A DNA stretch of 64,000 nucleotides from contig BCIV01000009.1 in the NCBI GenBank assembly GCA_001600055.1, forward strand, positions 714,311-778,310. The letters are read 5' to 3'. This stretch comes from Filobasidium wieringae. Its lineage: Eukaryota; Basidiomycota; Tremellomycetes; Filobasidiales; Filobasidiaceae. The translations under genes were made by a program, and so were the position numbers. Of this stretch, positions 26,366-37,865 are shown piece after piece (position 1 is the stretch's first letter; each line of letters opens with the position of its first letter). The notes under the pieces were generated by a model. That model was not told the origin of the DNA. It saw only the letters and a program-made list of their open reading frames with translations, and searched no databases.

Positions 26366-28566
26366 ATGTATGCAGCGTTGTGGATATTCCTTGGCATCTC
26401 GAACAACCGCAGCTAACGGGATAAAGTACCTTTCTATTCAGGTCAAATCCAGCTATCTTAGGAATCAACTTTGGGCAATCGTTCGCCTCTATCGCTGTCA
26501 TTGGCAAGGTGAGCGATTCCCTATCTTCTTTGGTCTTCATCATTGACATATGGAAGCTACCGTTGACGGCAGGAAGGGCATGCCAGCTGTATTGCGAATG
26601 AAGAAGGTGAACGTCAAATCGCATGTGCTGTGTCTTATAATGGAGAAGAAGTGGTATGTATCACATATCATCGGTTGTTCCTCTTCCTAACACTACCTTC
26701 ACACAGTACATCGGTAATGGTGCTAAACCTCAGCTTGTCAAGAATGGTGACAATACTGTGATAGGCTTCAGGAACCTCTTGGGTCACTCGTAAGTCTAAC
26801 CTCAAGCCCTAGTGACCTCACCTCAGGAAGACCTCGCTCATGTCGATCGTTGCTGCGGACTAGATATAGCGAGGTCGAGCACAGGTCGACTTTTGCTGCT
26901 CCTGTGGTATCTAAAGGGGATGTGCCTGCTTATACCGTTGATATCCTTGTTCCTCCTCCCGCTCTCGCCACACCCTCGCGATCTGCTGCGGCCTCAGGTT
27001 CCGCTACTCCCGCTGTTCGCGAACCGACTTCGTCCAAGCATACTATCACCGTTCCAGAAATCACTAGTCTCTTCCTGAAGACCTTGTTTGACAGCGCCAC
27101 TGATTTCATCGGGGCCAAGCCAACTGGAGTGGTCATATCTTGCCCTGCATTCTTCAACGAGGAGCAGAAGAAGGCTCTGACCCAGGCCGCTTCTGATGCA
27201 GGAATTCCTGTCCTCCAGATTCTCGACGAGACCGCCGCAGCTTTGGTCGCATACAGGGTCGGATTAGTAGAGGAACGAAAAGAGCGAGACCTCATGGGAA
27301 AGCCCGATGAAGGCGAAGCTGGAGAGCTTAGGGACAAAATTGTCGCCGTAGTTGACCTCGGGGAGACGAGTTTGAATGTAGCTATTGCCAGAACTGGAGA
27401 GGGTGAATACGTTAGATTGGCTCAGAAGCGTGATGACGCACTTGGAGGACGCGCTTTCGATGATCTGGTATGTCTATTCGATGCCACCCGCAAATCAATA
27501 CTTGACGCTGTGGTTGTAGCTCTGCGCTCATTTCGCCAAAGAATTCACCAAGAAGACCAAGGTTGCTCTTGCGCTGCCATGCAAGCCTGATGCATCTGTT
27601 GCGGACAAGCGGGCTGAGATGAAATTGAGGTTGGCGGTTGATCATACCAAACGAAGCTTGAGTGCCAGCACTGGAGCTGCCACTTGTGCAGTAGTGAGTA
27701 ACGATTACTCGGATTTAGTAGATTTGGCATCCGGCTGAACTATCGGGATTCTTCGCTCAATAGGAATCTCTGAAAGAAGGTATGGACTTGTCAGCCTCAA
27801 TCAATAGGATCAGGTTCGACGGCTTAGCTGCTGGAGTCTACCGCAAGATTGGTGATGCCATCAAAGCGACCGCTGCGGATGCTGGATTGGATTTGGTCCA
27901 GATTGACGAAGTCAGCACAACTTGGATTTCTTTCGTGCTTAATACATATAGGTGCTAACTTTCGATCGTTCCTTGATCAAGGTCATCCTGGTTGGAGCAT
28001 CCACTCTACTTCCTGGAATCGCCAACAACTTAAGAATGTTGTTTCCCCCAGCTGTACCAGTGACCACGACCTTGGATCCTTCTCAGGTCATTGCTGTCGG
28101 ATGTGCTCTTCAGGCTTACCATCTCGCGCAATTGCCAGAGGAGCTTCCTATCCCTGATATCTTGTCCGCTACTGCGTCCAAGACCGTATCAGCTCCGGTT
28201 GGTATCGTGTTCCCAGGACAGCCTTCCGAGGACGACCTACTCCACGCTGTCATTATCCCTTCCGGGCTTAGGTTGCCTTGTAGGCGGCAAGTCCAATTTG
28301 AGGTTACTCCCGGTTCTACCTTGGTTGCCGTTGAGCTATGGGAAGGAAAGTATGATGTAAAGGTTGAGAAGCAGGAGCCTACTCCTCGAGATCCTGAAGA
28401 TGAGGAGTTTTCCGATGACGAGGAGGAGGAAGATATCCGCACATCAATTTGCACGCGAACCAAGCAGCTGCTGGCTATCGAAGTCCCAGCCGAAGGCAAG
28501 AATGAGGTCATACTCGAATTAATCATCAGCGAAGACGGATCTCTCCAATGTGAACCCGCGCAATAA
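26366..28566 (+). CDS. SSZ1: Ribosome-associated Hsp70 homologue Ssz1
   Basis: Atypical Hsp70 that forms the ribosome-associated complex with zuotin and helps Ssb fold nascent chains. The N-terminus after splicing is MSNPAILGINFGQSFASIAV. Further motifs are IGNGAKPQLVKNGDNTVIGF, SCPAFFNEEQKKALTQAA, DAGIPVLQILDETAAALVAY (Hsp70 connect motif), VVDLGETSLNVAIAR and VILVGASTLLPGI. The C-terminal part is short and non-canonical with an acidic loop (DEEFSDDEEEEDI), as in Ssz1 and unlike Ssa/Ssb. The start codon appears split: AT at 26366-26367, intron 26368-26441 (GTATGC...TTCAG), then G of GTCAAATCC. No unsplit ATG gives this conserved N-terminus. AATAAA follows at 28648. Confidence 0.9.
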
Positions 28567-28647
28567 TCACGCTCAGAGTGCAGACTCGTCGAGGGATGGA
28601 AAATCCGATTCAACTTATGAGCCATGAATCATTGTTGTGCACCGTGT

Positions 28648-28653
28648 AATAAA
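28648..28653 (+). terminator. Polyadenylation-like AATAAA after SSZ1
   Basis: AATAAA lies 81 bp past the SSZ1 stop in the short convergent spacer with the UPF0538 gene. Called from word and position only. Confidence 0.4.
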
Positions 28654-28735
28654 AGCGCTAGCTACATTGTACAGCCTTATCCATTCATTCCCCTCCACTT
28701 AGTCCCATCGGATCTATAGGTTTGACAGTCTCATT

Positions 28736-29563
28736 TCAGCGACCTCCTCCTGATAAGTGGAATATGGTCTCGATATTTACGGTTGGGTTCGCTTTGAAGG
28801 CATTGTAAGCTTCTCTATTAAAGAGGGAGTATTCCGTCTCATTGACTGCACATTTACGAGTTCCGGATTGGTTTAGGAGCCCGTGCAAACGCATTTTAGT
28901 TAGCGACTGACCTGCTCCTACTTCTGCCATTGTTTTGTTGACGTCATGTAATATCCAATCGTCATTCTCTAAGTTGATGATCAAATTCATCGTCTTCGCA
29001 AGACGTTTCTAGTAAGTAGGCGAGCATCCCGATCAGGAATTCGAAGGGCAACGGACCTTGTGTGAGTGTGCTTGTGTGTATAGCTTAAGCGTGTCTGTTG
29101 TAACTCTTCAGCTCCTTAGATGACGACCAACGACGGTACCACTGCTTACCGAATTTGACCATTTTGTAAGGCTTAAAGCCGGCCGTTGTCTTCACGCCTA
29201 ATCGTTGAATAAGGTCAGTGCCGTCAAACGCCACAGGAGCTACTGCGGTCACTGACTGTTTTTGCATGTCTCGATCAGCTGGCCAACCGTGACCTTAGTC
29301 AGATCCAGATTTTTCAGGACCAGATTTTTCTCCGTGCGGTACTCAAAGCTCTTGATGCACCGGACAGTAAGGGTAGCATTGGTGACTGGCTGCCGCTCTG
29401 AGGACAAGGCTTCATGCACCGAGACGAGCAGAGTGGTCTTGTCTACGGCAAGTTCGGAGCAAGCAAGAAAAATCAGTGTCTAGACAGGATCAAGTCGCGA
29501 AAAGGGACCATGTAGATGAACAGATAAGATATCAACCCTGAGCCGAATCTTCTGAACACTCAT
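28736..29563 (-). CDS. UPF0538 (C2orf76-like) protein of unknown function
   Basis: Conserved small eukaryotic protein with no assigned function; its ubiquitin-like architecture is a family inference. Visible motifs are VRCIKSFEYRTEKNLVLKNL, LTKVTVGQLIE, GFKPYKMVKF, MNLIINLENDDWILHD and, after an intron, VNETEYSLFNREAYNAFKAN near the C-terminus. This order matches human C2orf76, whose end (ANPISSW) parallels ANPTV here. The start is unsettled. An ATG at 29563 gives MSVQKIRLRVDILSVHLHD joined in frame through intron 29443-29508, but it lies inside the last exon of the upstream GSKIP gene. Alternatively the two genes are spliced into one protein (donor at 29536). End at 28736 follows a continuous last exon. 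Confidence 0.72.
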
Positions 29564-29986
29564 TCCCCGGCGCGACCGCTTGCACTCCAGCCGAAGTCAA
29601 GTTTTCTAGCTTCGAGGAAAGCATCTGAGACATTAGTTCCATGCTTCGAGGCGAAGTATTGAGCAATAGTGAGTCTAGCGAGTCGAACACCTTAGAGTTC
29701 TCTCGTATCTAAGATAAGGAACAGACAGTCACCGGTGTCCTACATGCGACTAGCAATATTCTGGGTGCTGGCTCACTCTGAAGCCACCTTCTGCTAAGTC
29801 AATCGTGATCGTATCGTTATCGTGAAGCTGGATCTTGGCTGAGGCTAGGCCATCCTCGTCGCCCGTTTCAAGTATTTCCCAGCCAACTACAGCAAACGCA
29901 TTCTCATGAAGGGCACGCATGAGCTCCTTCTGGTAGAATTTCGACTCGGGGACTGGTTTAACTGTGTCGGGTGTCTTGGACGGCAT
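29532..29986 (-). CDS. GSKIP-domain protein
   Basis: Small protein with a GSKIP-type domain. In animals GSKIP binds GSK3-beta and PKA regulatory subunit; fungal function is unknown. Exon 1 encodes MPSKTPDTVKPVPESKFYQK, HENAFAVVGWEILETGDED, then AKIQLHDNDTITIDLAEGGF. An intron follows (donor GTGAGC near 29777). Exon 2 gives VFDSLDSLLLNTSPRSMEL and MSQMLSSKLENL, the conserved SLLxxxSPxxxEL helix of the family. Read straight, exon 2 stops at 29532. A donor at 29536 could instead join the frame to the UPF0538 exons. The gene is divergent from the homeodomain gene. Confidence 0.68.
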
Positions 29987-30243
29987 TTTGATGATCAGAT
30001 TGTCTAATGTATTTAAAATGGAGTATGTGTATATGTATATATGTATGATGTATGATAATGTTAGTGATTAGTGAGATCATTGCATTTGATCGTTTGACAT
30101 GGTTTGTTGATTTTGTCGCTAGATTCGATGAACGAGCGGAGACATCGTATCGCGTCATGTCCGTCGTATCCATAGGTGGTACTTTCGCCGCCTTCTCCAT
30201 TATCGTGATATCACTCGTTATTATTGATCACTCACTCGCAAAG
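29987..30243. promoter_or_regulatory. Divergent promoter region, GSKIP gene / homeodomain gene
   Basis: A 257-bp spacer with a TATA-like alternating run (GTATATGTATATATGTATG, about 30027-30045). The reading frame of the homeodomain gene stays open upstream to about 30052 and would encode a hydrophobic stretch there. I treat this as 5' leader, because 30244 gives a soluble start in a good AAGATGG context. Confidence 0.4.
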
Positions 30244-32574
30244 ATGGTAGACATTGCTTCAACCAAGCAACCAAGCTTCAACATGGAACCCTGTGGAAGC
30301 CTTTACCAATCACCAAACGACACTTCGACCATCGCAGGCACCCCAACGCATCTGGACAAAGCTCCTGTTTCAGAACAGACGTTGACGGACCAGGCGGTAG
30401 ATGACTCTCTGCACGATCGATTCACCGTCGAGCATGATGCTCAGCATATCCAGGAAGAAGAGACCGGTACGGCTGAACCTACCCAGTTGATCAGTAGAGA
30501 ACTTCTGGAACAGGCATTTCACATGCGCACCGGCGACAAATCCGTCCTGCGAGGTTCCGTTCATGATGAGATGGCACCTATTGAAGAGCGTCGGATGTCC
30601 GGTCTACCAGTATCGTCGGAAGAAGAAGCGGTGTTAGGTGTACGTCCCCCTCACTTCCCAAGCTTAGGAAGTGAGTTCGATACAGACAAACGAGTTGCAA
30701 AAGAAAGCCGTGAGAGGAAAAGGAAACGGGATGTTGCTCAAGAGGGCGAATCTCCCGGATCTTCTAAAAAGAATCGCTCTCCTGACTCAGTAGCTCCATC
30801 TATACATGAGGGTACAATATACAACAATAAGCAGCAGCTATCGCTGCTTCGACAATACTATGCGAACAATCCTACACCCAGCTCAGCGGAATGTGCGGAA
30901 CTTTCACGCGTGACAGGCCGACCCGTTGCAAAGGTCAAGGAATACTTCAGACAGAGAAGGAACAAGTTGCGTGGGATAGATGGGAGTGCTCTGGATGAAA
31001 TGGAAGAACCCGGTCGGGCGATGAGTTGGTTAGTCGTTATCTCTCTAGCAGCTTACGAATGAGCTCACGGCCACTGAAAGGCTTCACATGTCATACCGCA
31101 CCGCTTCTCACGACTCGGTTATTCCTCAGCTTCAGATTTATACAGCCTATCGATCGCGATTTGACGCATTCCATAGGCTGTCACCGATGTTAGGCGGACA
31201 GGATCTGATCTCTCTCGCCTGCGCTACGTTTGCGGACTGTAGTCTAGCTCGCGATCGAGAGGGGGACTGGATTTTGCGTGGCCTGAACCAAAGAGAAGGG
31301 GGGAATCAGACCAAAGAGAGTGTTACGAAGATGGAAAGTGAGGGAAAGGACAACGGGGATCGATCGTCCGACCGGACCGGCTTCCCTGACTTAGAAGATT
31401 ATTTGGTATCTATGCCTGAACCTATCCGTGCGAGCACATGGTAAATTACATCCGGGATAGCAGACTAATATCCTATAACTGATATCATTCGATATACAGG
31501 TTACTCAGCAACTACCGTCAGAATCAGAAATCTGAAGTACACAATGAGGCGAGATCTTCCACGCCACCATTAGCTCAAGTTGACCTATATGCGTCGTACG
31601 CGACTCGTTTTGCCGATACAACCCTGCAAAACATTGAAGGTGACTCTGAGGTTCAGGACGGAAACTCCGTTAATGATCGGGGGATGATTGACAGAGACGA
31701 CGACGAGGCCGAAGATGCTGAACCAGCTGAGCACAATACTTCAGAACGGAGCTACGTTGCTACACAATCGAGAGAAAAGGTGACCAAATCAGGTAGGCCT
31801 TGGATATCCAGTAACCATTGGCACTTCGCTTAAATAATCATTTCACAACTGAAGATGGGCTCGGAGAATCCAAACAATCAGAACCAGGCCGACTGTTGAA
31901 CCCTCTTGAACTAATCAACCTGGTCAAGATCGCCTTTCCTGGAAGCGTGGCTGTATTGGACGAAGCTGGAAATTTCGTTATAATCGGAATCGAAAGAAGG
32001 AAAGGAGTGGTCAGTCATCTGATGACCTGGTCAAGATTATGATGAATGCCGGAAACTCATTGATCCATCCGAAACAAAGGGTAAATATAAAGTTCCGCCA
32101 CCAACAGCGATCCGCGAAATGTTCCCCTTCGGTATACTCGATGGTATGGTGAATCTTTTAATCGCCATTTCTCTGCTGAGTGGCATGACTCGCTTCACAG
32201 TCAACCCGTCATCTTCTGTTCATTCTTTAGCTTCAGTAATCAAAAACAAACTGCGATTCTTAAACTCGCATGACGGAGCCCAACTGGAGCGGGAAGGCGC
32301 GACTGGTAAGAGTTGATACGTTACAGTTGGTCTTCATACAATTATATCGCCTCTTGATGGCTTTCATACTATAGAACCAGCTTCCCGGCAGAAGTATACG
32401 GATACCGAGCAGCTTGAGGCCATCGCTAGGGAGAACCAGACACATGCTCAACAAGGAGATCAAGAGCACGGTGTAACGTTACCTGCTGCGGATAGGGAGC
32501 TGATTGACGGCCTGAAGAGGTTCAAACACAGCCGTCTTGGTCAAGAAATTAGAGATGTTTGTGTACAGCAATGA
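30244..32574 (+). CDS. Homeodomain protein with two RFX-like winged-helix modules
   Basis: Putative nuclear DNA-binding protein of about 660 residues. A basic patch (RERKRKRD) precedes a divergent homeodomain at residues 197-255: LLRQYYANNPTPSSAE, LSRVTGRPVAKVKEYFRQRR. In recognition helix 3 the usual WFQN is YFRQ, so Trp48 and the near-invariant Asn51 are replaced. Two segments resembling the RFX domain follow: WLHMSYRTASHDSVIPQLQI ... DLISLACATF ... GDWILRGL (residues about 262-330), and WLLSNY ... LAQVDLYASYATRF ... ELINLVKIAFPGS ... GNFVIIGIERR (from about 382), the second holding a long acidic insert. Introns 31029-31080, 31441-31499, about 31792-31855, 32010-32079 and two later ones keep the frame to the stop at 32574. 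Domain calls are by eye; an in-frame ATG further upstream cannot be excluded. Confidence 0.7.
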
Positions 32575-32763
32575 GCGATGGTACATCCTATTCTCATGAT
32601 CTTTCGCTTTTATAAACAGAAGAATCGATCAGAATAGAATCATAGAGAATGCCCTGGTGCGCTGTTATTTGCGATCGTCGAAAGTAACATGTTTAGAAAC
32701 GCCGTTTCACTGCGAGTCAAGGCTATTTAGCTAGGATGCTAAGAAACAATCGTTGCTGTTGAC

Positions 32764-35700
32764 TCACTTTGAATCACCCTCCTCGATCTGTCCAAATTGA
32801 GCGAGCGCGAATGGATTGAAGCTGCCAGCTGAGTTCTGACTGACTGATAGGTTCGTTCCGATATCATTCCACCACGTGCCGATGTTGACCGCAGAAGTCT
32901 GGTCAAGACTAAAGTCGCTTGACAGCATCTGGTCTCCGGTAGCAAACTGATCGGTCATCGGTTGATTGAGGCGATCTAATGCAAGGGGAGACCCAGCGTA
33001 CAGCGATTGATCATTTTGCAGGACCGAAGAGCGGCGGACGTGGGCGCCTTCACTGGGGTCGTCGCGTCCAGTTGAATCGCGGTCAGCATAGATCGTCGCT
33101 AACTGTGCGGCTAGTCCACGAGGAGGTGGAGGGCGTAGTGGACCTGGAACACTGGAGCTGGACATCACGGACTCGGTCTTATGCACAGCTTCTTCAGCAG
33201 GCGAAAACGGTGCATGGATGTCGAGTGTTGCCATCTCTGGTGCGACAAAGGACCAAGCCGGATCATCGGTCGGTTGATGGTGTGCTGTTCTCGTATCTGA
33301 GGGCTTCGACAGCATAGGAGCGACATGTTCTTCCAGTATTGAGGGACGCGTATCGGTAGGGGGGATATGGTAGAGCAGTATAGGCGTAGAATCGTTAAGA
33401 GCGTTATCGTTGGAAATCGGATTGTTGGCTCGTTGCGTAAGGAATTCCACTATTGCTAATTCATCCTTCACTATCGGTTCTGAGATCCGACCCAGCTCGT
33501 CGGGTGCTAGTCCAGCGACTACATCTAGTAACCTGCGCAGCTCCTCTGCTCGAGGCGAATGCGTGTCCACTGTATGAACCGATGATCAGCTCAAAGCTCT
33601 GCAAATTTCAGAGTCATTGAGCAGTAAAACACTCACTTTTAATAGCCACTCCTAAAACTATGTAGGAGTTGAGACTGATCAGGTATAACATGTCAGTCAC
33701 CCTCGCAACCGTATAGCAAGGTCAACTTACACCCTATACCCTCCGCTGTTAACTTTAAGATCTTGAGGCTTTTCAAACATAAACGCCCGCCTGCCAAGCA
33801 GGTCTGCTTTTGCCGATTCAATAGCAGCCTCCCTGGAGTATCGATACTGGTTGTTTACGTCTCGTTTGCGTAGCAGGTATGGCCTGACAGAGAACCAATT
33901 CGTTCAATGTTTATAAGTAATATCGAATTACGACGACGAACATACCTATGCAGAGTTATCCTGGCGAAAAGGAATTCACATGCTAGTAAATGGCGCTGCA
34001 CGAAAATGTAATGGTATTTTTGGTCTAAAGAGGTATCAGGATGAAACAGGGCAAAAAACGCAGGGAGCTTGCTCTGCCAATCAAGGAGTTCTTGATCAAG
34101 CTTGAGAACCATGGAATAATCTGGAGCTTTAATAGCGAACGCTGAAGGCGCAGATTCATCTAAGACCAAGGTATAAAGTATCTGAGCGCAACAAACTCAC
34201 TCTGATCCGAGATACGACCCATGATTTGCGCCAAGCGATGTCTCAAAATCACTTGCGTGTATTCGGTTGGCTGGGTGAAAGAATGACCGCGGATGTCGAA
34301 GTCAGGGACTTCGAGCTCTTCATCGTCTAGGTTAGCTGGCTCTTTCGTGTCCGTATGAGCATCTGATATGGAAGTTGGGCGTCCTACCAACAAAGCGTTC
34401 GTACTACGTTGCCGATACTGTCTTCAGTCCTGAGAGATCCTCAACCCCTTCCGTGCTGCTTACCGATCTAGGTGGTAGACCATAGCCCAAGCTCTTCTTC
34501 TCAACTCCACTTCTCGCTTGTCCATCAAATTCAGCACGGAGCCATCTCGATATAATCCCAATTGGAAGGCAGAGGTCAACGGCGTGGACCCTTCTGCCGC
34601 ACGTCGAGTAAGAAACCTATACTGGAACATCTATAAGATCTGCAGTCCCAGTCATGTACCACCGCTTACATGAATCGCGCCGTCAGAAGGCTAGCGTAGA
34701 CTATATCGAGATTGTCCCGTTGTAGCGCCTTAGCACAAGTCAGAGCAGACCCTTCGTAAAATTCGACCATTCAGTTGTGGGAATCTAGCACAATTAACCG
34801 CTAGCGAAAGACGTCAGGACTGACGAGAACTACCGTAAAACCTTCTGCTCCAAGACTTCTGGCCTTGTAAGCCTCCCACCATCTCTTCTGGAGCAGATAA
34901 AGTAGCTACCGCAAGCTGTTGCGATTGTCAATCGTGGCCAGTTTTACGGGGAGATTATTCACTGACCAGGATATACATCAAAGGCAGCCATTTCAAGGTA
35001 TCTGCATCGATATACGGATTACTTGGATTCTGCCTGATGGATTCGAAAAATGAGTTGTATCGTCGCATGAAAAGAACCCGATTCATTTTGTATCTCGTCC
35101 AGCTGGAACCCAGACCGTTAGCATCTATGAAGAAGAAGGTAGATCATCCGGCTACTCACTCGATCTCGCGAAAATACAACCTGGTGGCGTAACATATCAG
35201 TAAGCACAACTTTGTTGAGTAAAAATAAAGCCCGACCTACTCAACCAGACTATCACTGAGCATTTTGTCAGGGAGATCCATTAGGAGTCCGATAAGGACC
35301 CCTTTCGTTATTCCCGATTCGCTCAGAGTCTGGAGTATATCGATCAGTTCCGATGAGGCTGGCTCTAACGTAATGCGAATCCTTCCCAATCCAGGGACTA
35401 CGACCGAACCAGCGCCCGAATGGGGCGAATGGATGTCCGTGGGCGATGGAAGACACTGCACATTAGAAAAGTAAAGCGGGACAGGGGGTGTATGCTGGGC
35501 TTCGCCTGTCCCAGATCCCTAGATAGGCAATTTAGTCAGAAGGCATAACGCTCAGGGAGATCCGCACCTACCTGATAAGAGGGATAGCCTAGAGTCGATA
35601 GACCAGATCCTTTGGGATGGAAGACCTCCTCACCGCCGTTATTCTGCATGATTCCCTCCATACCGGTTCCCAAGGTACCCCTGACATCGAATCCGTTATG

Positions 35701-36948
35701 GTTGCTGGCGTGCGATTGCTGTCTTTGCCCATGATAATTTTGATCGAGTTGGTGCGCCGCATGGCTCGTGGAGCCACCCAACTCAGCAGATGCAGACGAT
35801 CCCCTGCGAACTATTTGGGCCTGAATTCTCTGACGTCCTGCATTCATTCCTGGCGGCGCGGGTGCTATTGGTCGAGGACTAGCGAGGTAGCGGGAAATAT
35901 GTCTAGAAGATGAGGATAACTGGCTCTGGTCTTGGTCACGATCTCGATCGTCAGAAGGCGATGTCGAAGGGAGACGGGTAATTAGAGTTGCCAGGATGTC
36001 TTCAATACGGGCAAGGCGAGCTTTGATGTCAGAATCGTATCTAGAGGTGTGCGAAAGGAGATCAGTTCAGAATAGGCTCAAATCTGGCGAGAGACGTACA
36101 CAGTAGGGTCTTCAACCCCATTGATGAATGGTCGGCATAGATTGGGAACTTTACGGGCGATACATTGTCCGCATGGCTGATGACCAGAGCATTTAGATAA
36201 CACACGCTGAGATGGGCATCGCGAGCCGTACCTCATTTCTGTCACACTACAACAAGTATCGATATAAATGAGCTGTACGAAAGAAGGAGGCAGCAAGGGC
36301 TAACCTTTTGCTTGCGTCTTTGAGTGAGGAAAAGCCGAATGATCAATCTCTACACGAACCCAAACGCGTGTAGTACTTGTCAATCTTACCTGTGACACTG
36401 TGTAATATGGCAGACCTAGATCAACAAAGGATAGCATTCCCGGTACGGCTTAGACTCACCTCGACACAACTAAAGTGAACTCTATTCCTCTTGTTCTTCT
36501 TGGAATTGCTGCCGTTAATGCTACCTTCCGCCTCACTTCCGTCTTTAGATAATTCTCTTCTGACCTGCAGCTTCTGGTAGATTTCTTGGAATTTGCTTCC
36601 TGTACCTGGTCCTCGACTACCAATTTCGCATTCGGGGCGGAGATCCCTCTCCGAACCGTTGATATCCTCGAGCTCATCCCCACTTGGGGTGTAGTCTCGA
36701 GCGAATCGAGGAATAGGTGCTGCTTGTGTTTCACTTGATTCTTTGGTTCTCCGCTTTTTGATTGATTTCTTGGGTGGTTGTAGAGGAGCTGCTACAGCTG
36801 CTTGGTCGTATCCGATATCCGGGGAACAATAACCGAATTGAGAGGACACTCCGAGGGGATGGTGACCTTGACCTCTGGACATGGTTGTGTCCGACGTTTT
36901 CCGCTTTCTTGATGCCTTCGAAGATTCTCCGACTTTATGTTCCGACAT
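32764..36948 (-). CDS. Zn2Cys6 fungal transcription factor
   Basis: Fungal-specific zinc-cluster regulator. Exon 1 (36460-36948) starts MSEHKVGESSKASRKRKTSD, is disordered and basic (KKSIKKRRTKE), and ends HFSCVE. The cluster is completed by exons of 8 nt (36390-36397), 13 nt (36305-36317), 15 nt (36232-36246) and the exon starting at 36176. Joined, they give CVECHRRKQKCDRNEPCGQC followed by IARKVPNLC, a perfect CX2CX6CX5CX2CX8C. A leucine-rich linker and a fungal_trans-like middle region follow (YFREIDW near 35160, NRVLFMRRYNSFFESI near 35060-35100, then 33900-34800), with many introns. The last exon (32764-33570) is Ser/Pro-rich. No cluster of metabolic genes lies next to it, so its targets are unknown. 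Confidence 0.8.
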
Positions 36949-37359
36949 GGCTATATATCAGACCGGGTGGACACCTGCTATCCAATTGCACTGTCGTAGA
37001 TCGACTGGTCAATTTGACATTCGCATTGATCCTCTGTGTTGATCCGCAAGCTATGAGGCTAATCACCAAGGCCTATTGCAGCTATAATAATTGGCCCAGA
37101 CAGAGAGCGAGTAGGTTAACCAGATATGAACAATGAGTCGCTCCAAGCGCGAAGTAAGTGCATTAAAGATCCTTAAGTAGCTGTGTTTGATATACTACTA
37201 CTGCTTGCGGGTACCGGGCACTCGCTACTTTGTTGTTACTAGTATGTGCTAACTGCTACCTGCTACGATATGTACTGACTGGGCGCCGAGGCTCGCGCTT
37301 CTGCATCCGAGTATTCGTTACCAAAAACGCCTATACACTCCTACCATAGCTACCATGTA
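36949..37359. other. Upstream region of the Zn2Cys6 gene
   Basis: About 400 bp with ACTGCTACCTGCTACG-type short repeats near 37200-37270. No coding or RNA feature recognised; it probably holds the promoter of the zinc-cluster gene. Confidence 0.35.
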
Positions 37360-37724
37360 CTATTTGCCCTCCAATGATTTGATGTACGTCGCAACGAAGG
37401 CTACGTCATTGCCAGATCGCAAGTCGAACAGCTGTGCTGTCACGATGAGTAAGTGTGCACGTCATACAAACCCATGGCAATCGAGTACTCAAGAACGTAG
37501 ATAAAAGATGAGAAAGGCCGGGGCCAGTTGACGGCTGTCGCTGTCCTTCTCGGAGCAGAAGCTTCGAAAAGGCTCGTCGAGTCAGGCAGAAAATACCTAC
37601 CGGAAGCGCTAAACACGTAGAGGAGTTTAAAGCCATCTGGAACACACCCCTGTTCGGCCTTGCTGCGACGGGATGTCTCTCCAATGGTTCTAAGCTGCTC
37701 TTGGGAAAATCTGATCGTCCTCAT
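37360..37724 (-). CDS. Possible small uncharacterised protein
   Basis: A frame starting MRTIRFSQEQLRTIGETSRR is open to about 37595 and could splice to a last exon encoding LFDLRSGNDVAFVATYIKSL before a stop at 37360. The join in between is not resolved: three frames compete across 37420-37560. I recognise no family. It may be a real short gene or 3' sequence of the neighbouring G-patch gene. Confidence 0.25.
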
Positions 37725-37865
37725 ACCTCAATACTACGAATGCCAGGTAGCCTTTGAAACAGAACGCTCATTCACATCTTATTACCATTGTAGATACCCA
37801 ATATGTGATATGCAAAAGAGGCGGCCGGAAATAACAAAATCAAGGTCAAGGAGAATAATCATCAG

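Noticed and set aside
30052..30243. In-frame extension of the homeodomain protein encoding a hydrophobic, membrane-like segment
   Set aside because: It lies in the AT-rich divergent promoter, and a membrane anchor would not fit a nuclear factor; 30244 is a better start.
32007..32040. Apparent frameshift after the second RFX-like module
   Set aside because: An intron 32010-32079 with GT-AG ends restores the frame and continues to a clean stop, so no mutation is needed.
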